Shown: positions 46,133-58,592, counted from the first letter of the stretch. The stretch: 64,000 bases of DNA from Talpa occidentalis (GCF_014898055.3 NW_023601212.1:42892329-42956328), one strand, 5' to 3'. Numbers and translations are program-made. The notes: generated by a model from the letters alone, not told the origin.

Positions 46133-47241
46133 CCAAAACATTTTTAAATGGTTGAAAAAAATAAAAAGACTACAGTTTGTAGACCAGATTTCTTGCTACT
46201 TTTGACAAAATGGTTTGATTATTAAAATTTTCAAATCTAGTGCTCAAGAGAAGCATTAGTGGTAACTCTAGGACTATTGTGTCCAGCAATATGTGTTTTT
46301 GAAAATCCGCGCTAGCTGGCAGATTTTAGACAGGATTTTCTGGGATGCAAATTAATTAGGGTTTTTCTGCAATCCTGGAGGCTGGTCAGTTGATTAAGAC
46401 ATGGAAGTGTCCCCCTGATTTCCTTTTTGCAGCAGATAGTTGAAATATTTTGGTAGAAGTATTTTGGGATATTTTGGAGTCCCATTGCCACGTAGTTAAT
46501 TTAGAAGAGGCAAGTTTTTGATGAGGTTTCCTGGGGGAGAAAAGGAATGAGCAAATACCAGTTACTAAAACCCAAACAGCCACATCCACTTCTGCGATAT
46601 ATTTTTACTGTCTTAATAAAAGAAAAGCTATATGTTGTATTTTATCACTATAGTCTGCGGGAGAGGAACACATGGGAAGAATTTATTAGTCAGGTATTGT
46701 TGTGAATCACTTTGATGACGTCAATACATTAAAAAAAAAAAACACAACAGTTAAAAAAATACCCCAGGTCTTCACCGTGTGACGTGGCAAATATGAAATT
46801 CAAATTTAAGAGTCTATAAAGATTGCTGCATGCCCATTCCTGGAAGTATTGTCTGGCAGCTTCCATCTGTATCAGCAGCTGACAGGGACTTCATGACCAC
46901 CAAAGATGATGACATTTGGCCCTGTATAGAAGAACTGTGGGCCTTTATGTAATAACTTTGGTGGCCCCTAATCTGTGGTATGGCCCACTAGCATATTCTT
47001 TCTTTAGCACATGCCTTCTCTTACCCCTGCTTGAGACTTGGCATTGACAGGGCCTCCATTCTGAACCAGGCCCTGCGATCAGAGCAGACCTGTGCTGCTC
47101 CCCGAGCCCTGCACAACCCACCCCCATTCTCAGGGGGCCAGGTGCACAGCGCTCTCTAATTTCCTTGAATAACCCAGGTCCCGTCCATCCTGTCTGTTTC
47201 CTCCCAGGCCACCACGACACCTGGGTGAAGATGTGCCAGTT
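46133..47241. other. unassigned sequence
   Basis: An A12 run lies near 46731-46742. No gene or nameable repeat. Confidence 0.4.
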
Positions 47242-47257
47242 ACTGCAAATAGCTTTA

Positions 47258-47533
47258 TTTATTTATTTATTTATAAAGATTCATTTATTTATGCATACAA
47301 GAAAGGGAGTACAGGTCAGAGATGTGGGTGGTGAGAGTATCTACCAGAGACAGAGTGGGGAACAGAACAGGCAGATTGACTGAAATACACTGCTGATGGG
47401 AGCAGTGGGTAAGTCAGGAGAGGTCTGCTGCACCATGTGGGTTGCTCCCTGGCTGGGGATCGAACTCGTGCTGCAGTGGCTGCAGTTAGCTTCATAGATT
47501 GAGTCTTAACCCCTTGCACCACCAGGGAGGCCC
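47258..47533 (-). repeat. tRNA-derived SINE (minus)
   Basis: Flanked by the perfect 16-bp duplication ACTGCAAATAGCTTTA at 47242-47257 and 47534-47549. Confidence 0.92.
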
Positions 47534-47549
47534 ACTGCAAATAGCTTTA

Positions 47550-48590
47550 AACCCATTTTGTGAAGGGGCACTATTGCCACCTGGTGGTAATTTCCTCAAG
47601 TTGCAGCGCCCGTTCTTTTTCATTTTTTTGTAAGTTCATTGGGGAAGGGGGTGGGTGGGGGATCTGGAATGTTGGCCTAAGTATGGGGAAAATCACAAAA
47701 CAGCTACTTTGTTTTTTAATGACTTGTTATGAAAACAACATTATCTAAACGCTATAATTTATGTTCTGTCATATGGTTTCAGTTATTTAATTAAAATGAT
47801 TATGCTAGTATTTTTTGTGCTGTGCTGTTGAATGCTGGAATATAGAGATAGTTAGGTGCATATTAACAGGATGCCGATTCTTTCAAAGCATTTAGAATGG
47901 ATTTTGAACTACCTGCCAGGAGCATGGGTGTGGCAGAGACTGGAAAATGTTACAGACACAGTTCTCCTATATCGCTGAACTGAAGGCTTGTATGGGTCCC
48001 AAATGTCTACAGAAGGAGGTCCTGTGATCCTCATAGAACCCCCTGGGGTGGTTATCATTAGGATCCAGTGGCCAGGGTGGCCCTGAGCTTCATTTTTCAC
48101 AACCCCATTCCCCTCTCCTCCCAAACAACACACATGCTTCTGATTCACCAGAATGCTTGAGTATCAGGCGCTCCTTTAGTATGGAAAGGGGGTCAGTGAA
48201 TGGCCAGAAGGTAAGTATTTTAGATGTTTTGTACCATAGTTCTCTCCTGAGACTGTGTGACCCTGCTCCATAGCTTGAAAGCAGCCAGAGATGATATGTA
48301 AGTCAGCAGCGTAGCTGTGTTCCTATATACTGTGTGGGCACCAAAACTGCAATTTTATATCTTTAATCTGTCATACAATAGTCTTCTTTTAGTTTTCCAG
48401 TCATTAAAAGTGTAATGGTGCTGCCACACTGCTGATGTAGAAGGCAGCGAGGAACCCGCACCCTGTCCTCTTACCACCCCAGGCTCCAACTGGGGAGGTG
48501 GTAAAAGAGTCTCTTTCAAGAAGCGGAATGCAGTGGCCACAAGGAGCTGGGGCCTGAGTGTGAAGTGTACACTCTTCAGGGGCCTGGTGG
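47550..48590. other. unassigned sequence
   Basis: No gene signals. Possible old LTR or MER sequence around 47905-48345 could not be named. Confidence 0.4.
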
Positions 48591-48601
48591 TGAATGCTTT
48601 T

Positions 48602-48866
48602 TTTTTCCCAAAGATTGATTTATTTATACAAGAACTGGGGTACAGGCCAGATGTACTGGAGGGTGAGAGGATTCACTAGAGACAGAGTGGGGAACAGAAT
48701 AGGCAGACTGATGAAATACACTGCCGAGGGGAGCTCGGGCGAGACAGGAGAAGTCTGCCTCGCCATGTGGGCATCTTTGCAGCTGGTGGGGATCGAACTG
48801 GCACTGCAGAGGATGCGGACAGCTTCACAACACTGCATTCAACTGCCTGTGCCACCAGGGAGGCCC
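48602..48866 (-). repeat. SINE (minus), first of a head-to-tail pair
   Basis: The outer short duplication TGAATGC (48591-48597, 49132-49138) encloses this SINE and the next. The head of this copy directly abuts the tail of the next. Confidence 0.88.
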
Positions 48867-49130
48867 ATTTAAAGATTTATTTATGCATACAATAACTGGG
48901 GTACAGGCGAGAGGTGTGTGTGTGTGGGGTGAGAGGATTTACCAGAGACAGACTGGGGAACAGAACAAGCAGACTGACTGAAATACACTGCTGAGGGGAA
49001 TAGCTAGCGAGACAGGAGAAGTCTGCTGCTCCATGTGAGTCACCTCCCTGGCTGGTTAGGCATGGAACTGGTGCTGCAGAGGCTGCAGATAGCTTCACAG
49101 TGCTGCTCCCTTGTGCCACTAGGGAGGCTC
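48867..49130 (-). repeat. SINE (minus), second of a head-to-tail pair
   Basis: Older-looking copy in the same orientation, with a short GTGTGTGTGTG insertion near 48916-48926. Confidence 0.85.
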
Positions 49131-49138
49131 TTGAATGC

Positions 49139-49628
49139 CTGTCTTAAATGTCAAACAGAAAGCAAACAAGAAGATTGTGTTGTGGTCTGGGCAAAATAAG
49201 ATCATTCCTTCCAAAGCTGTTGCATAATCCCTGTAGGTGGGACAGAACTACTGCTTCCCTCTCTATCTGTGGGACTGAGGGGTCCAAAGACTGGGCAGCT
49301 CAGAGTGGCAGAAGGCTTTCTCTGTGCAGTTGTTTGGAGCCCTGGTGGAACAGGAGCTACAGAAAGCCAGGACACTCCAGGTCTTCAAATGGAAGGAGAT
49401 GGTTCTGTGTGCCTTTGGACTCATCAAAGGCATGGCTTAGCATTTTCTCAGTTTTATTTTCTGAAGTTCTCTACAACTATTAAGATAATTTAAAGGTGAT
49501 CTTCCCTACCTCTGTCATGTGGTCATACACACTGCTTTGAAGCACTATAATGGAGGCAAGAGCTGCAAATTGAGTGATCTTTACAATTTACTTTTTGGTA
49601 TCCAAGGAGCTGGGAAAGCAGTTCCATT
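49139..49628. other. unassigned sequence
   Basis: No gene or repeat recognised. Confidence 0.4.
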
Positions 49629-49643
49629 AAGAACACAATGTTG

Positions 49644-49935
49644 GGCCTCCCCGGTGGTGCTGCGGTTGAGCACTGGGTTGCGAAGCTGCCCGCGGCCTCT
49701 GCAGCGCCGGTTCGATCCCCGGCTGCTCCCCGGCCACCAGAGGAGGGTCCCACATGGCGCGCAGACCTCTCCTGCCGCCCGCTGCTCCCCTCAGCAGTGT
49801 ACTTCGGTCCTTCTCCCCGCTCTGGCTCTGGTGAATTCTCTCACCCTCCCGTGCTTCTGACTGTACCCAGTGCATGTATAAACAAAACAAACAAATAAAT
49901 AAATAAAACATGCCTCTATTAAAAAAAAAAAAAAA
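49644..49935 (+). repeat. young full-length SINE, TGCCTCTAT-tail subfamily
   Basis: Complete head, body and long A tail, with the perfect 15-bp duplication AAGAACACAATGTTG at 49629-49643 and 49936-49950. The tail carries AACAAAACAAACAAATAAA followed by TGCCTCTAT, as in the copy at 1841. The body has a small deletion after TTCTCCCCGCTC. Confidence 0.93.
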
Positions 49936-49988
49936 AAGAACACAATGTTGTGCACGCTTGTGTTTGGTCATTAAAAAGGACAATGTTG

Positions 49989-50253
49989 GGCCTCTCTGGT
50001 GGTGCAAGGGGTTAAGAAACAACCTATGAAGCTAACTGCAGCCTCTGCAGCACGAGTTTGATCCCCAGCCAGGGAGCAACCCACACGGTGCAGCAGACCT
50101 CTCCTGACTTGCCCACTGCTCCCCTCAGTGGTGTGTTTCAGTCAGTCTGCCTGTTCTGTTCCCCACTCTGTCTCTGGTGAATCCTCTCACCCCCCGCACC
50201 TCTGGCCTGTACCCCCATTCTTGTATGTATAAATAAATAAATCTAAAAAAAAG
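49989..50253 (+). repeat. SINE, older GGGGTTAAG subfamily
   Basis: Complete, flanked by GGACAATGTTG at 49978-49988 and 50254-50264. Only 38 bp of host sequence separates its left duplication from the previous SINE's right duplication end. Confidence 0.92.
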
Positions 50254-50264
50254 GGACAATGTTG

Positions 50265-51207
50265 CAGTAAAATTAAGGTGCAGCTTTATTAAATTAAATT
50301 AAGTTTATTAAATTAAAACCCAATTCTTATATTATTTTCTTCTAATATTATTTTTTTTTGATGGGGAGGGGGTGATTCATGAAATCTTCATTTGAGATAA
50401 TGAGAATTTTAAGTTTTTTCCCCCACCGCTTCCCCTCTTGAGAATTTTCAGTTTGAATGAGTGAACAGGGGAATAAAATTTAACCTTTGGATTTATGGGG
50501 TTTTAATGGTCTTTTAGGTCATTGTCTTCTATCTTTGAGTCATGAAGACAGCCTAGCTCCGCACTCAGCTAATGGCTCAATCATTGAGCGGCAGAGGGCA
50601 GAAGTATTGTCAAATTCTGGTTATGTGGCCAATAGTGCTTCAAGGCACTATTCCGTTGTAGGTTAGCTGTATTTAGGTGGGATGTCAGTAAAATGTATTT
50701 ATCGCCTTAGCATTGGTTGTGCTACATAAAGTTTAATTTATCATACAATATTTTACTAAATGGTTTCTTTTGTTTGCTTAAAAAACATTCTTGCAGGTTA
50801 TTACAAAAACTGACTGTGGGCTGGATTTGGTCAGTGGGTGGTAGGACCAGTGACCCCTTCTGTTGGCACTGGATTCTAGACAATGTTTTCTGTCATTAGG
50901 ATGTTGTGAAGACATCCATGGCTGAGACATTTCCTCCCAGCTTCCTTACCTGTGAAAAAGAAGATATTCCCTATCTGTAGGGTTCTTGTTTGAAACTGAA
51001 TGAGATAATGCATAAAGGGGCTTAGTCCTGTGTTGGGCACATGGTAAATCTCAGTTGTCAGTATTGTTATTGCCAACACAGTGAGACCTAGAAAATGAAA
51101 CCACGTGTTTTAAGTCTTTCACTTCTCCCTCCAGTTGTCGCACAACCAGAATACTTGGTAGGTCATGGAGTTGAGATGTATCTGGGCATGACAGCCTCTC
51201 CTAGACT
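50265..51207. other. unassigned AT-rich sequence
   Basis: Repeated TTAAATTAAA words lie at 50288-50318. No gene or nameable repeat. Confidence 0.4.
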
Positions 51208-51653
51208 ATGGTAGTTGGCCAGGGCTGTTATAACAAAGTACCACCAACTATGAGGCTTAAACAACAGAAAAATATTTTCTAACAGTTCTGGAGGCCTGAA
51301 GTCAGTTGTCACCAGGCTTGGTTCCTTTTGAGGACAGTGAGAGAGAATCTGTTCCATGCCTATTCCCTACCTTCGGATGGTTTCCTGGCCATCCTTGGTG
51401 TTTGGTTTATAGACACATCACCTTTGTCTCCTCCTTGATCTTCACTTCTCCTTTCTCCCTGTGTGTGTCTATGTCCAAATTCTCCCTTTTATACATATAC
51501 CAGTTACACTGGATTTGGACCCACCCTAGGGACCTCATTTTATTGATGACCTTTGTAAAGATCTTAACTCCAGATAAGATCACTTTTGAACATTCTTTTT
51601 CTGGGTCTTGGACTTACCATATCTTCCTTTGGTGACACAATTCAGCACATAAT
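51208..51653 (-). repeat. MaLR (MLT1-like) LTR, minus
   Basis: On + the left end has GGGCTGTTATAACAAAGTACCAC, then CTTAAACAACAGAAAAATATTTTCTAACAG in broken form, and the right end has TGGTGACACAATTCAGCACATAA. These are landmarks of MLT1-type LTRs read backwards (by resemblance). Confidence 0.6.
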
Positions 51654-51689
51654 GTAACTGCTGGCTGAAGCCAAAGACTGTTCCAGGTG

Positions 51690-52545
51690 GTTCCCCAGGG
51701 GTTGCTAGTGAGGATAGACAGCCCCAGTGAAAATGTTAAAAAGTATTAAATTTTGGGGTAGAGCGAATGATAAGAAATAAGTTGCAGAAGCAGCCCCGGA
51801 TTATTCAGTGTTTGGGGTTCAGTGTTTGAGGATTCAGTGTTCGGGATTCAGCATTGGAACTTTCAGCATTTGAGATTCAGCACTTTTGGATCTTCAGCGA
51901 TTTAGGGGTCAGTGAGTTCAGACCCCACCAAGCCGATCTTCCAGAAGGCTGTTGTGGGCCTGTGAAGGTGGAGGCCTTCATCAGCCAACCTCAGAGAGGA
52001 AATGTTCGGAGGCTTTGCAATTAGTTGAGTGGCTGAAACTGTTCCCAGTTTTGCTACTGTTACTGCCTGGCAGAGAAGGTGAAGACCCAGAGTGAGTGCC
52101 TCCCTGAGCTGTGTGAGTGTGGCCGTTTGTTGGGTTGTTTGGCCCATGTTTGGCGCTTGACTGGTGTTGTGCTGGGGCATCCCGGCAGTTCCAGAAGCAT
52201 CTCCTGTTATCTCTTCTATTGTCTTTGTGAGTTGGAACCTGGCCTATAGTCTGACTTCCACGTGCTCCAGACAGGAAGATGCCATCTTGGGTGTGTGGTC
52301 TATTGTTTGGGAGAAGAGCTCTGTGTCCGCAGTGGCAGGAAGAAGCCATCTTAGCTTGTTTTTTTTTTAGGACTTGAAAACACTGGACACTGCTTTGGGT
52401 GAGGTAAATGGCCATTTTTGGTCTCAGTAACTCTTTGTTTTCCCTTGGTTTGTTGAATAAATCTTTTACACTGTTGTTCTCTGAGCCTGAGTAGTCTTGC
52501 AATTGTGTACACAGGTGAAGAACTCAGACAGTGACTGATAAACTG
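51690..52545 (+). repeat. ERV LTR-like sequence with internal short repeats
   Basis: AATAAA at 52456-52461 is followed by GTTGTTCTCTGAGCCTGAG and a U5-like end near 52540. Upstream, 51801-51910 contains five to six degenerate copies of a roughly 15-bp unit with core TTCAGYRTTTGRGG. No coding sequence is recognised. Confidence 0.5.
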
Positions 52546-52811
52546 TTTGGACAGTGTCCTTGGCCAGTTTTAGTGCCCCTTGATGCCCTGTATCAATAAC
52601 ACCAACTCTCCAGCATCTCAGGCCACCCATCTGCTTTATTTTCCTTGTCGAATTGTGTTGGGGTTGAAGTGGGGTGATAGGCATCACAGGAGACATGGAG
52701 AAGCCAGAGCTACACCAGGGTGTGTGTTCTCAAACTCTCTGAATCAGGCTCCTTGGGAAGCTGCTGAAAGGCCAAACTCCAGCTTCCAATGTCACCCCAA
52801 AGGACTATAAT

Positions 52812-53417
52812 TGTAACAGGGTGGTCCCCAGGAAAGGGGGAGGTTTCAGGTTTCCTGCCTCACCCAAAAGGAGGGTGGAGCTGAGCAGGGAGAGAAGAAG
52901 CTGCAGAGGAGACGGAGGAAGGAAGGAGGCAGGATGGAGAGCCAGAAAGAGACCTAGAGGAGGCACATGGAGCCGAGAGACACGAGAAGAAACTGTGCTT
53001 AACTTTTGGTTGTGGACTGGGTGAAACAGATGTGGGTGAGAGACCCGTGGGGAGGATAACAATGGTGGTTTTTGTCTTGATTTTGATTTTTTTCTTTTCC
53101 TCCCAGACTTGCCTCATTGTTTCTGATCCTTTTCTGTGGGTCCCCAATGAAAGGTGCTTTAGACTTGTGGCAGGCTTTGGGTCCTAGTTCTGGGCCAATC
53201 CTGCTTGGGTGGACTTGTACCCACGAGGTGACGTGTAACTTTGGATGCTTGATTTAGAAACTATATTCCTTGCTTTTCCTGTATTGTTTACTAATTGTAT
53301 TAAAGTTCTTTTCAATTAGAGTCTTATATGTTTTGTGTTGATGTGATGGATGGCAGAACCTATTTAGAGCAGGCAGGTTTGAGGGGCCTGGGGTGCCCCT
53401 CTCCCTGCCCTGTAACA
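52812..53417 (+). repeat. solo LTR, 606 bp, class I-like
   Basis: Begins TGTAACAGGGTGG and ends CCCTGTAACA, with the perfect 4-bp duplication TAAT at 52808-52811 and 53418-53421. The terminal TGTAACAGGG/CCCTGTAACA sequences are themselves inverted repeats. ATTAAA lies near 53299. The 5' third is purine-rich. No coding. Confidence 0.88.
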
Positions 53418-53619
53418 TAATCTCCATGTGGAAGAAATCACAAGTTTTGGGGAAAGGAAAATGAATTGTAGAGGTAGAAGTCAGATTAAAGAGCACTGCT
53501 GTGAAGGTGCCCCGGGGCCAGTCTTTTCTTTGTCACGGATCAACAGAATTATAGTGTGGAAGCGGGGGGCCTCTCCCCTTTCTTTCTCCTTCCACCCCTT
53601 ACCCATCAAGCAGGCATTT

Positions 53620-53904
53620 TTTTCCCTTTTTTTAAGATTTATGTATTTATACATATAAGAGCTGGGGTATAGGCCAGAGGTGTGGGGTGGGGGGTGGGTG
53701 AGAGGATTCACCAGAGACAGAGCAGGGAGCAGAACAGGCAGATTGACTGAAACAAACTGCTGAGGGGAGCAGCGGACAAGTTAGAAGAGGTCTGCTGCGC
53801 CATGTGGGTTGCTCCCTGGCCAGCCGGGGATTGAACTCATGCGGACGAGGCTGCAGATTGCTTCACAGTGCTGTGCTTAACCCCTTGAGCCACCAGGGAG
53901 GCCC
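53620..53904 (-). repeat. SINE inside delta copy 1 (minus)
   Basis: Flanked by the perfect 12-bp duplication AAGCAGGCATTT at 53608-53619 and 53905-53916. Confidence 0.92.
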
Positions 53905-54251
53905 AAGCAGGCATTTCTTTATGAAATATTTTATCTCCTAAACTCCTGCCTTTCTCATATGAAAATGATGACTATCAGAGACAATGGATTTAAGGTATGC
54001 CTGTTTCCCCGTCCAGAAATTAAACAGTGCCCAAAGAAGTCATTGTTTCTACCATGTGCTTTTCTCAAAAGTAGCTGCTACTTTTTCTGAGAAACCCCAC
54101 CCATCTCGACACTCATAAACCAAACTCTACCTGGAAGGGGTTTTAGATGCAGCTGGTGGACCCCTTTCCCACCAGCCTCTTGTCTCAGGTTTGAATCCTT
54201 GATAGGGGGCTGGGAGGAGGGCAGGGCACCATTCCTAGGGCAGGAAACTTC

Positions 54252-54277
54252 ACACACACACACACGCACACACACAG
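54252..54277 (+). repeat. CA microsatellite
   Basis: About 13 CA units, interrupted once by CG (CACGCA). Confidence 0.9.
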
Positions 54278-54339
54278 CACAGGCTGCAGGCACTCACCAT
54301 ATGACTGATGGTCTGTATTCTTTAAATTAAAACTCTTGC

Positions 54340-54768
54340 TTTAAACTGAAATTCCTGCCCCGATGATGCCCAAATGAGTGCCAGACATTGACACCATCAG
54401 ATATTAACCAAGCAGGCCAGGATGTACCAGGGTCAAGATAACACAGAGGCTGATAGCTGAACGGGAGGAATACCAGGAGCATCTGCTCTGATGGGCCACT
54501 TGCTGATGACTAACTGACTTTGTCTAAGCCATTATAAAAAGGCCAGCTAGAGGTGATATGGCAGAGTGGTTTCTTCAGGGTGTTATCAGGGACCTCTCAG
54601 ATCCCTGGCCAGCGATCTGAAAAGTGAAAACACTTACAGCTTCAATTCCTGTCTTTTTGGTAGTGACAGGCAGCCCCAGAACCCCAGCTCATTCTGCTCT
54701 CATCCTCATTTTGATTATCTAGCAAACTGTCTGACTTCACTGAGATTTTCATTCTAGTTAACAGTTTG
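54340..54768 (+). repeat. ERV LTR-like sequence with adjacent PBS-like site
   Basis: A TATA-type ATTATAAAAAGG (about 54531-54542) is followed by a U5-like end at CTAGTTAACA (about 54759-54768), and directly after it GTTTGGTGATCAC, which sits where a primer-binding site would be. The following 54.77-55.2 kb may be internal proviral sequence, but I see no gag or pol motif. Confidence 0.5.
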
Positions 54769-55223
54769 GTGATCACACAGAAGAAACCCACAAGGATCCC
54801 CAGAGACCCCTTGGGACATCAAGAGGACTTGGGGCGATGGTACCAGTGGGCCCACTGAGCCCACCCTGCCCACCCCCACCCAGGCAAGGGTGAGTTCCTC
54901 CTGGATCTTAGACCTCCCAGTTAATACATGATGGTCCTTAAGTTTACTGGATAATTGTTTTAGGTCATCCAGTGGACAGGGGAAGGGTATTCCAGGATAA
55001 GCTGCCCAGGTTTCCTGGTTCTAAAACCAGTAGACTGAAGGAGTAGGTTTATGGCCCAAACTGGTATTTTTACATCCAGTCACTGGCCACTTACTAATAT
55101 TCAAGCAGCCACAGGCTTGCAAGTGGTTTCCTAAATGGAAAGAGATCTCATTCTAAAGTACATGAAACTAGAACATCAGCTCAAAAAAAAAAAAAAAAGG
55201 AACAAAATGCATGGGATACATAT

Positions 55224-55498
55224 ATATATATATTTTTTTAAAGATTTGTTTTTATTTATTTATACGAGCACTGGGTACAGTCAGAAGCGCAGGAGGGTGA
55301 GAGAATTCACCAGAGCGGGGAGCAGAGCAGGCAGAAGGACCGAAGTACACTGCTGAGGGGAGTAGCGGGCAGCAGGAGAGGCGCCATGTGGGACCCTCCT
55401 CCAGTGGCTGGGGAGCAGCCAGGGATTGAACCGGCGCTGCAGAGGCTGCGGGCAGCTTCGCAACCCAGCGCTCAACCGCTGCGCCACCGGGGAGGCCC
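55224..55498 (-). repeat. tRNA-derived SINE (minus)
   Basis: Flanked by GGGATACATAT at 55213-55223 and 55499-55509. The head is close to the young type (GCGCCACCGGGGAGGCCC on +). Confidence 0.9.
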
Positions 55499-55782
55499 GG
55501 GATACATATTTTGAATAGTCCTGCAGGAACTCAGTTAATCCTGACTCAAGACTGTCTCAGAATTAAAAAACAAAAACAAAAACAAAAACACCTAGACTTG
55601 CTTAAGAAAATAAATGGATGTAAGTGGAATAAATCTTGCAGCAAGAAAGTTTTATAAAGAGAAGGGAATGAGGCTATCAAGGAAAGGATTATTTCAAGCA
55701 AAACAAACTTACTTATTTTATTCCAGATTTATTAGATTGGATAACTGTTCAAAATCTGTTTCTTCTTTTTTTGTTAAAGCTA

Positions 55783-55876
55783 CCTGGCTGGCCGGGGATT
55801 GAACGTGTGCCTGCTGCAGAGGCTGCAGATAGAGCCACTGTGCGGTGACCCAACCCCTTGGGCCACCAGGGAGGCC
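55783..55876 (-). repeat. head-only SINE (minus)
   Basis: Only the tRNA-related part is present on the complement (GGGCCTCCCTGGTGGCCCA through the B-box region CAATCCCCGGCCAGCC). There is no body or clear tail. It may be truncated by deletion. Confidence 0.75.
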
Positions 55877-56680
55877 CTAGAATTTGTTTCTTTTAACTCA
55901 CTTAAGTAATTTCCCCAAATCTCTTTTGGAAGATTGAGGCTTACTACCCATAACAATGGGCATCCATTGAATATCTAAATCATTTTTCTGAAATGTCAAT
56001 TACTGTACTATTTAGTTTGCTTTTGGCTTCTTATGTAGACTGAAAGAAATTTTGTGTCTATGAGTAAAAAGTATCTTAAGTCACCCAGAAAAATGGAAGC
56101 ACATGCTTTAGAATTATAAAAGTTATTCATAAGTCTTCCAATCAAAGTGATAATTGTGTGATGGTTTTTATAACTGCTTACAATTTAGAAATTAGGAAAT
56201 TAAGATTTTAAGTGTTTAGAGTTCTGATTAAAGTATAAAATTAAAGCTTGTTGAAAATAAGGTAAACAACCCAGTATGTAAAGAAAGTATGATGTGTGTA
56301 TTTGGTTAAAAAAAGGAAGGTGTAAAGAATGGAGATATTTTTGTGATGGAAAAGAGAAATTTAATCTCACGATGAAACTTATTTTAAAAAGGGAAAGTAA
56401 AATATGCAGGAGACCTATGTGAGAGGAATCTTAGGAAAAGTTTCCGTCTGCTTAAAGGATGAAACTATTCTTAAGCGGTAGTCAGCCTTAACAGCTTATA
56501 AACTATTTAAGGAATTAAAGAGCTGGTGCTCTTTAAGCTTCAGGTTGATTAACTAAGAAGAATCTAGTCCTGACAGCATAGCGTTGAGCTGTTTTTAAAA
56601 GTCTTTGTTACTCTAGATTATTATTATTTTATAGAAATCTATGTAGATAAGCCCTTTTACTAGTTCTGACAAAACCTCCC
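55877..56680. other. unassigned AT-rich sequence
   Basis: Codon-poor and AT-rich, possibly internal retroviral sequence that has decayed. Nothing recognised with confidence. Confidence 0.35.
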
Positions 56681-56696
56681 TGAAAATCAAAATTCT

Positions 56697-58576
56697 TTAT
56701 TTTTTTAAGGAAGTATTTTTTAAAAAAATATTTTATTTTATATAATTCTTACATCATTTTTCATCTTTGCAAAATGTATGTATTTTCATTTTGGTTATAT
56801 TCCCCACATAATTGCACCCCCCTCCCTAATTTTGACTCTAGTTCTTCCTCTCCCCGCCCCTCCCTCGCCCGGGCCCCTCCCCCCGTAGTGTGTCTCTGGT
56901 TTATAGTTGCTTGTTGATTTTGATTATTACTTTGTATTGATTAGTCTTTTTCCTAGTCTCTTATTTAGGTTTTCTAAATTCCTGCTATGAGTGAGACCAT
57001 CCGGTATTTTTCTTTTTCTTTCTGACTTATTTCGCTGAGCATGATCTTTTCTAGCTCCATCCATGTTGCTGCAAACTGCATGTGTTTATCTTTTTTGATT
57101 GCTGAGTAATATTCCATTGTGTATATGTACCACATCTTCTTGATCCAGTCATTATTTTGGGCATTTGGGTTGTTTCCATATTTTAGCTATTGTAAATAGT
57201 GCTGCTATAAATGTAGATGTGCAGGTGCCCTTTGGAATTACTGTTTCTGTGTCCTTTGGGTAAATACCTAGGAGTGGAATTGCTGGATCATATGGAAGCT
57301 CTATCTTTAGTAGGTTGAGGAATCTCCACACAGCTTTCTATAGTGGTTGGGCCAGTTTGCACTCCCACCAACAGTGCAGGAGAGTTCCTTTTTCTCCACA
57401 ACCTCGCCAACATTTGTTGTTGCTAGTTTTTTTAATATGTGCCATTCTCACTGGTGTAAGATGGTATCTCATGGTAGTTTTGATTTGCATTTCCCTATTT
57501 ACAAGTGATGTTGAACATTTTTTCATATGCTTGTTGGCCATTTGCATTTCCTCTTCAGAGAAGTTTCTTTTTAGCTCTTCTGCCCATTTTTTGACTGGAT
57601 TATTTTCTTTGTTTTTGTTGAGTCTCATCAGCTCTTTGCAGATTTTTGTGATCAGTCCTTTATCATTAGTGTTGTGTGCAAAAATGTTCTCCCAGTTGGT
57701 GGGGTTTCTCTTTGTTTTGGTTATTGTCTCTTTTGCTGTGCAGAAGCTCTTTAATTTGATGTAGTCCCAGCTGTTGATCTTTGCCTTCACTATCACTGCT
57801 TTGGGTGATGTGTCTGTAAATATGTCTTTGATGTGCATATAATGTAGTGTTTTGCCTATATTTCCTTCTATTTATTTTGTTTTCAGTTCTTATGTCTAGT
57901 TCTTTAATCCATTTTGAGTTGTTTTTGTGCATGGTGTGAGGTAGTAGTCCAGCTTCATTCTTTTGCTTGCAGCGACCCAGTTTTCCCAGCACCATTTATT
58001 GAACAAACTTTCTTTGCTCCAATGCATAGTCTTTGCTCCTTTGTCAAAGATTAGTTGACCATAAATCTGTGGGTTTATTTCTGGATTTTCTATTCGATTC
58101 CATTGGTCTGTGTGTGTGTGTTCTTGTTCCAATATCATGAAGTTTTGATGATTATGGATTTGTAGTATAGTTTGAAGTCTGGGAGTGTGATGCCTCCATT
58201 CCCTTCTTTTTTTTCAGGAGAGCTTTGGCTATTCGGGGTTTTTGGTGATTCCATATGAATTTCATCAATAATTGTTCTATTTATTTGAAGAATGTTATTG
58301 AAATTTTTATTGGAATGGCATTGAATCTGTATATTGCTTTTGGTAGGATGGCCATTTTAGTCATGTTTATTCTTCCAATCCATGAGCATGGGATGTCTTC
58401 TATTTCTTTGTGGCTTCTTCTATTTAACAGTGTTTCATAGTTTTCTTTGTATAGGTCCTTTACCTCTTTTGTTAGGTTTATTCCCAAGTATTTCATTTTT
58501 TTTTTGATTATGAAAGGGATTTTTTTTTGATTTCTTCTTCTTCAGATTTATTGTTTGTGTATAGGAAGGCTACTGA
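56697..58576 (-). repeat. L1, 5'-truncated, 1.88 kb (minus)
   Basis: Perfect 16-bp duplication TGAAAATCAAAATTCT at 56681-56696 and 58577-58592. On the complement it starts within ORF2 (segment K-Y-L-G-I-N-L-T-K near 58490), continues through the cysteine/tryptophan-rich C-terminal part (C-W-R-G-C-G near 57400) and ends with a G-rich 3'-UTR. ORF2 is broken by frameshifts (changes of frame near 57680-57840, 57990 and 58270). It cannot mobilise itself, having lost ORF1, the endonuclease and most of the reverse transcriptase. Confidence 0.95.
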
Positions 58577-58592
58577 TGAAAATCAAAATTCT

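Larger units (their letters stand above)
53422..54290 (+). repeat. interspersed LTR-like repeat (delta), copy 1, split by a SINE
   Basis: Homologous to 61316-61870. Shared landmarks are GGTAGAAGTCAGATTAAAGAG (AGCTATCAGATCAAAGAG in copy 2), TTTGTCACGGATCAACAGA, CATATGAAAATGATG and GAGAAACCCCACCCATCT followed by CATAAACCAAAC, which may be the TATA region of an LTR. A CA microsatellite (54252-54277) lies at its end. Confidence 0.65.

Noticed and set aside
57338..57838. 166-codon open frame on the minus strand
   Set aside because: It is the C-terminal part of L1 ORF2 within a 5'-truncated L1 (56697-58576), not a host gene.
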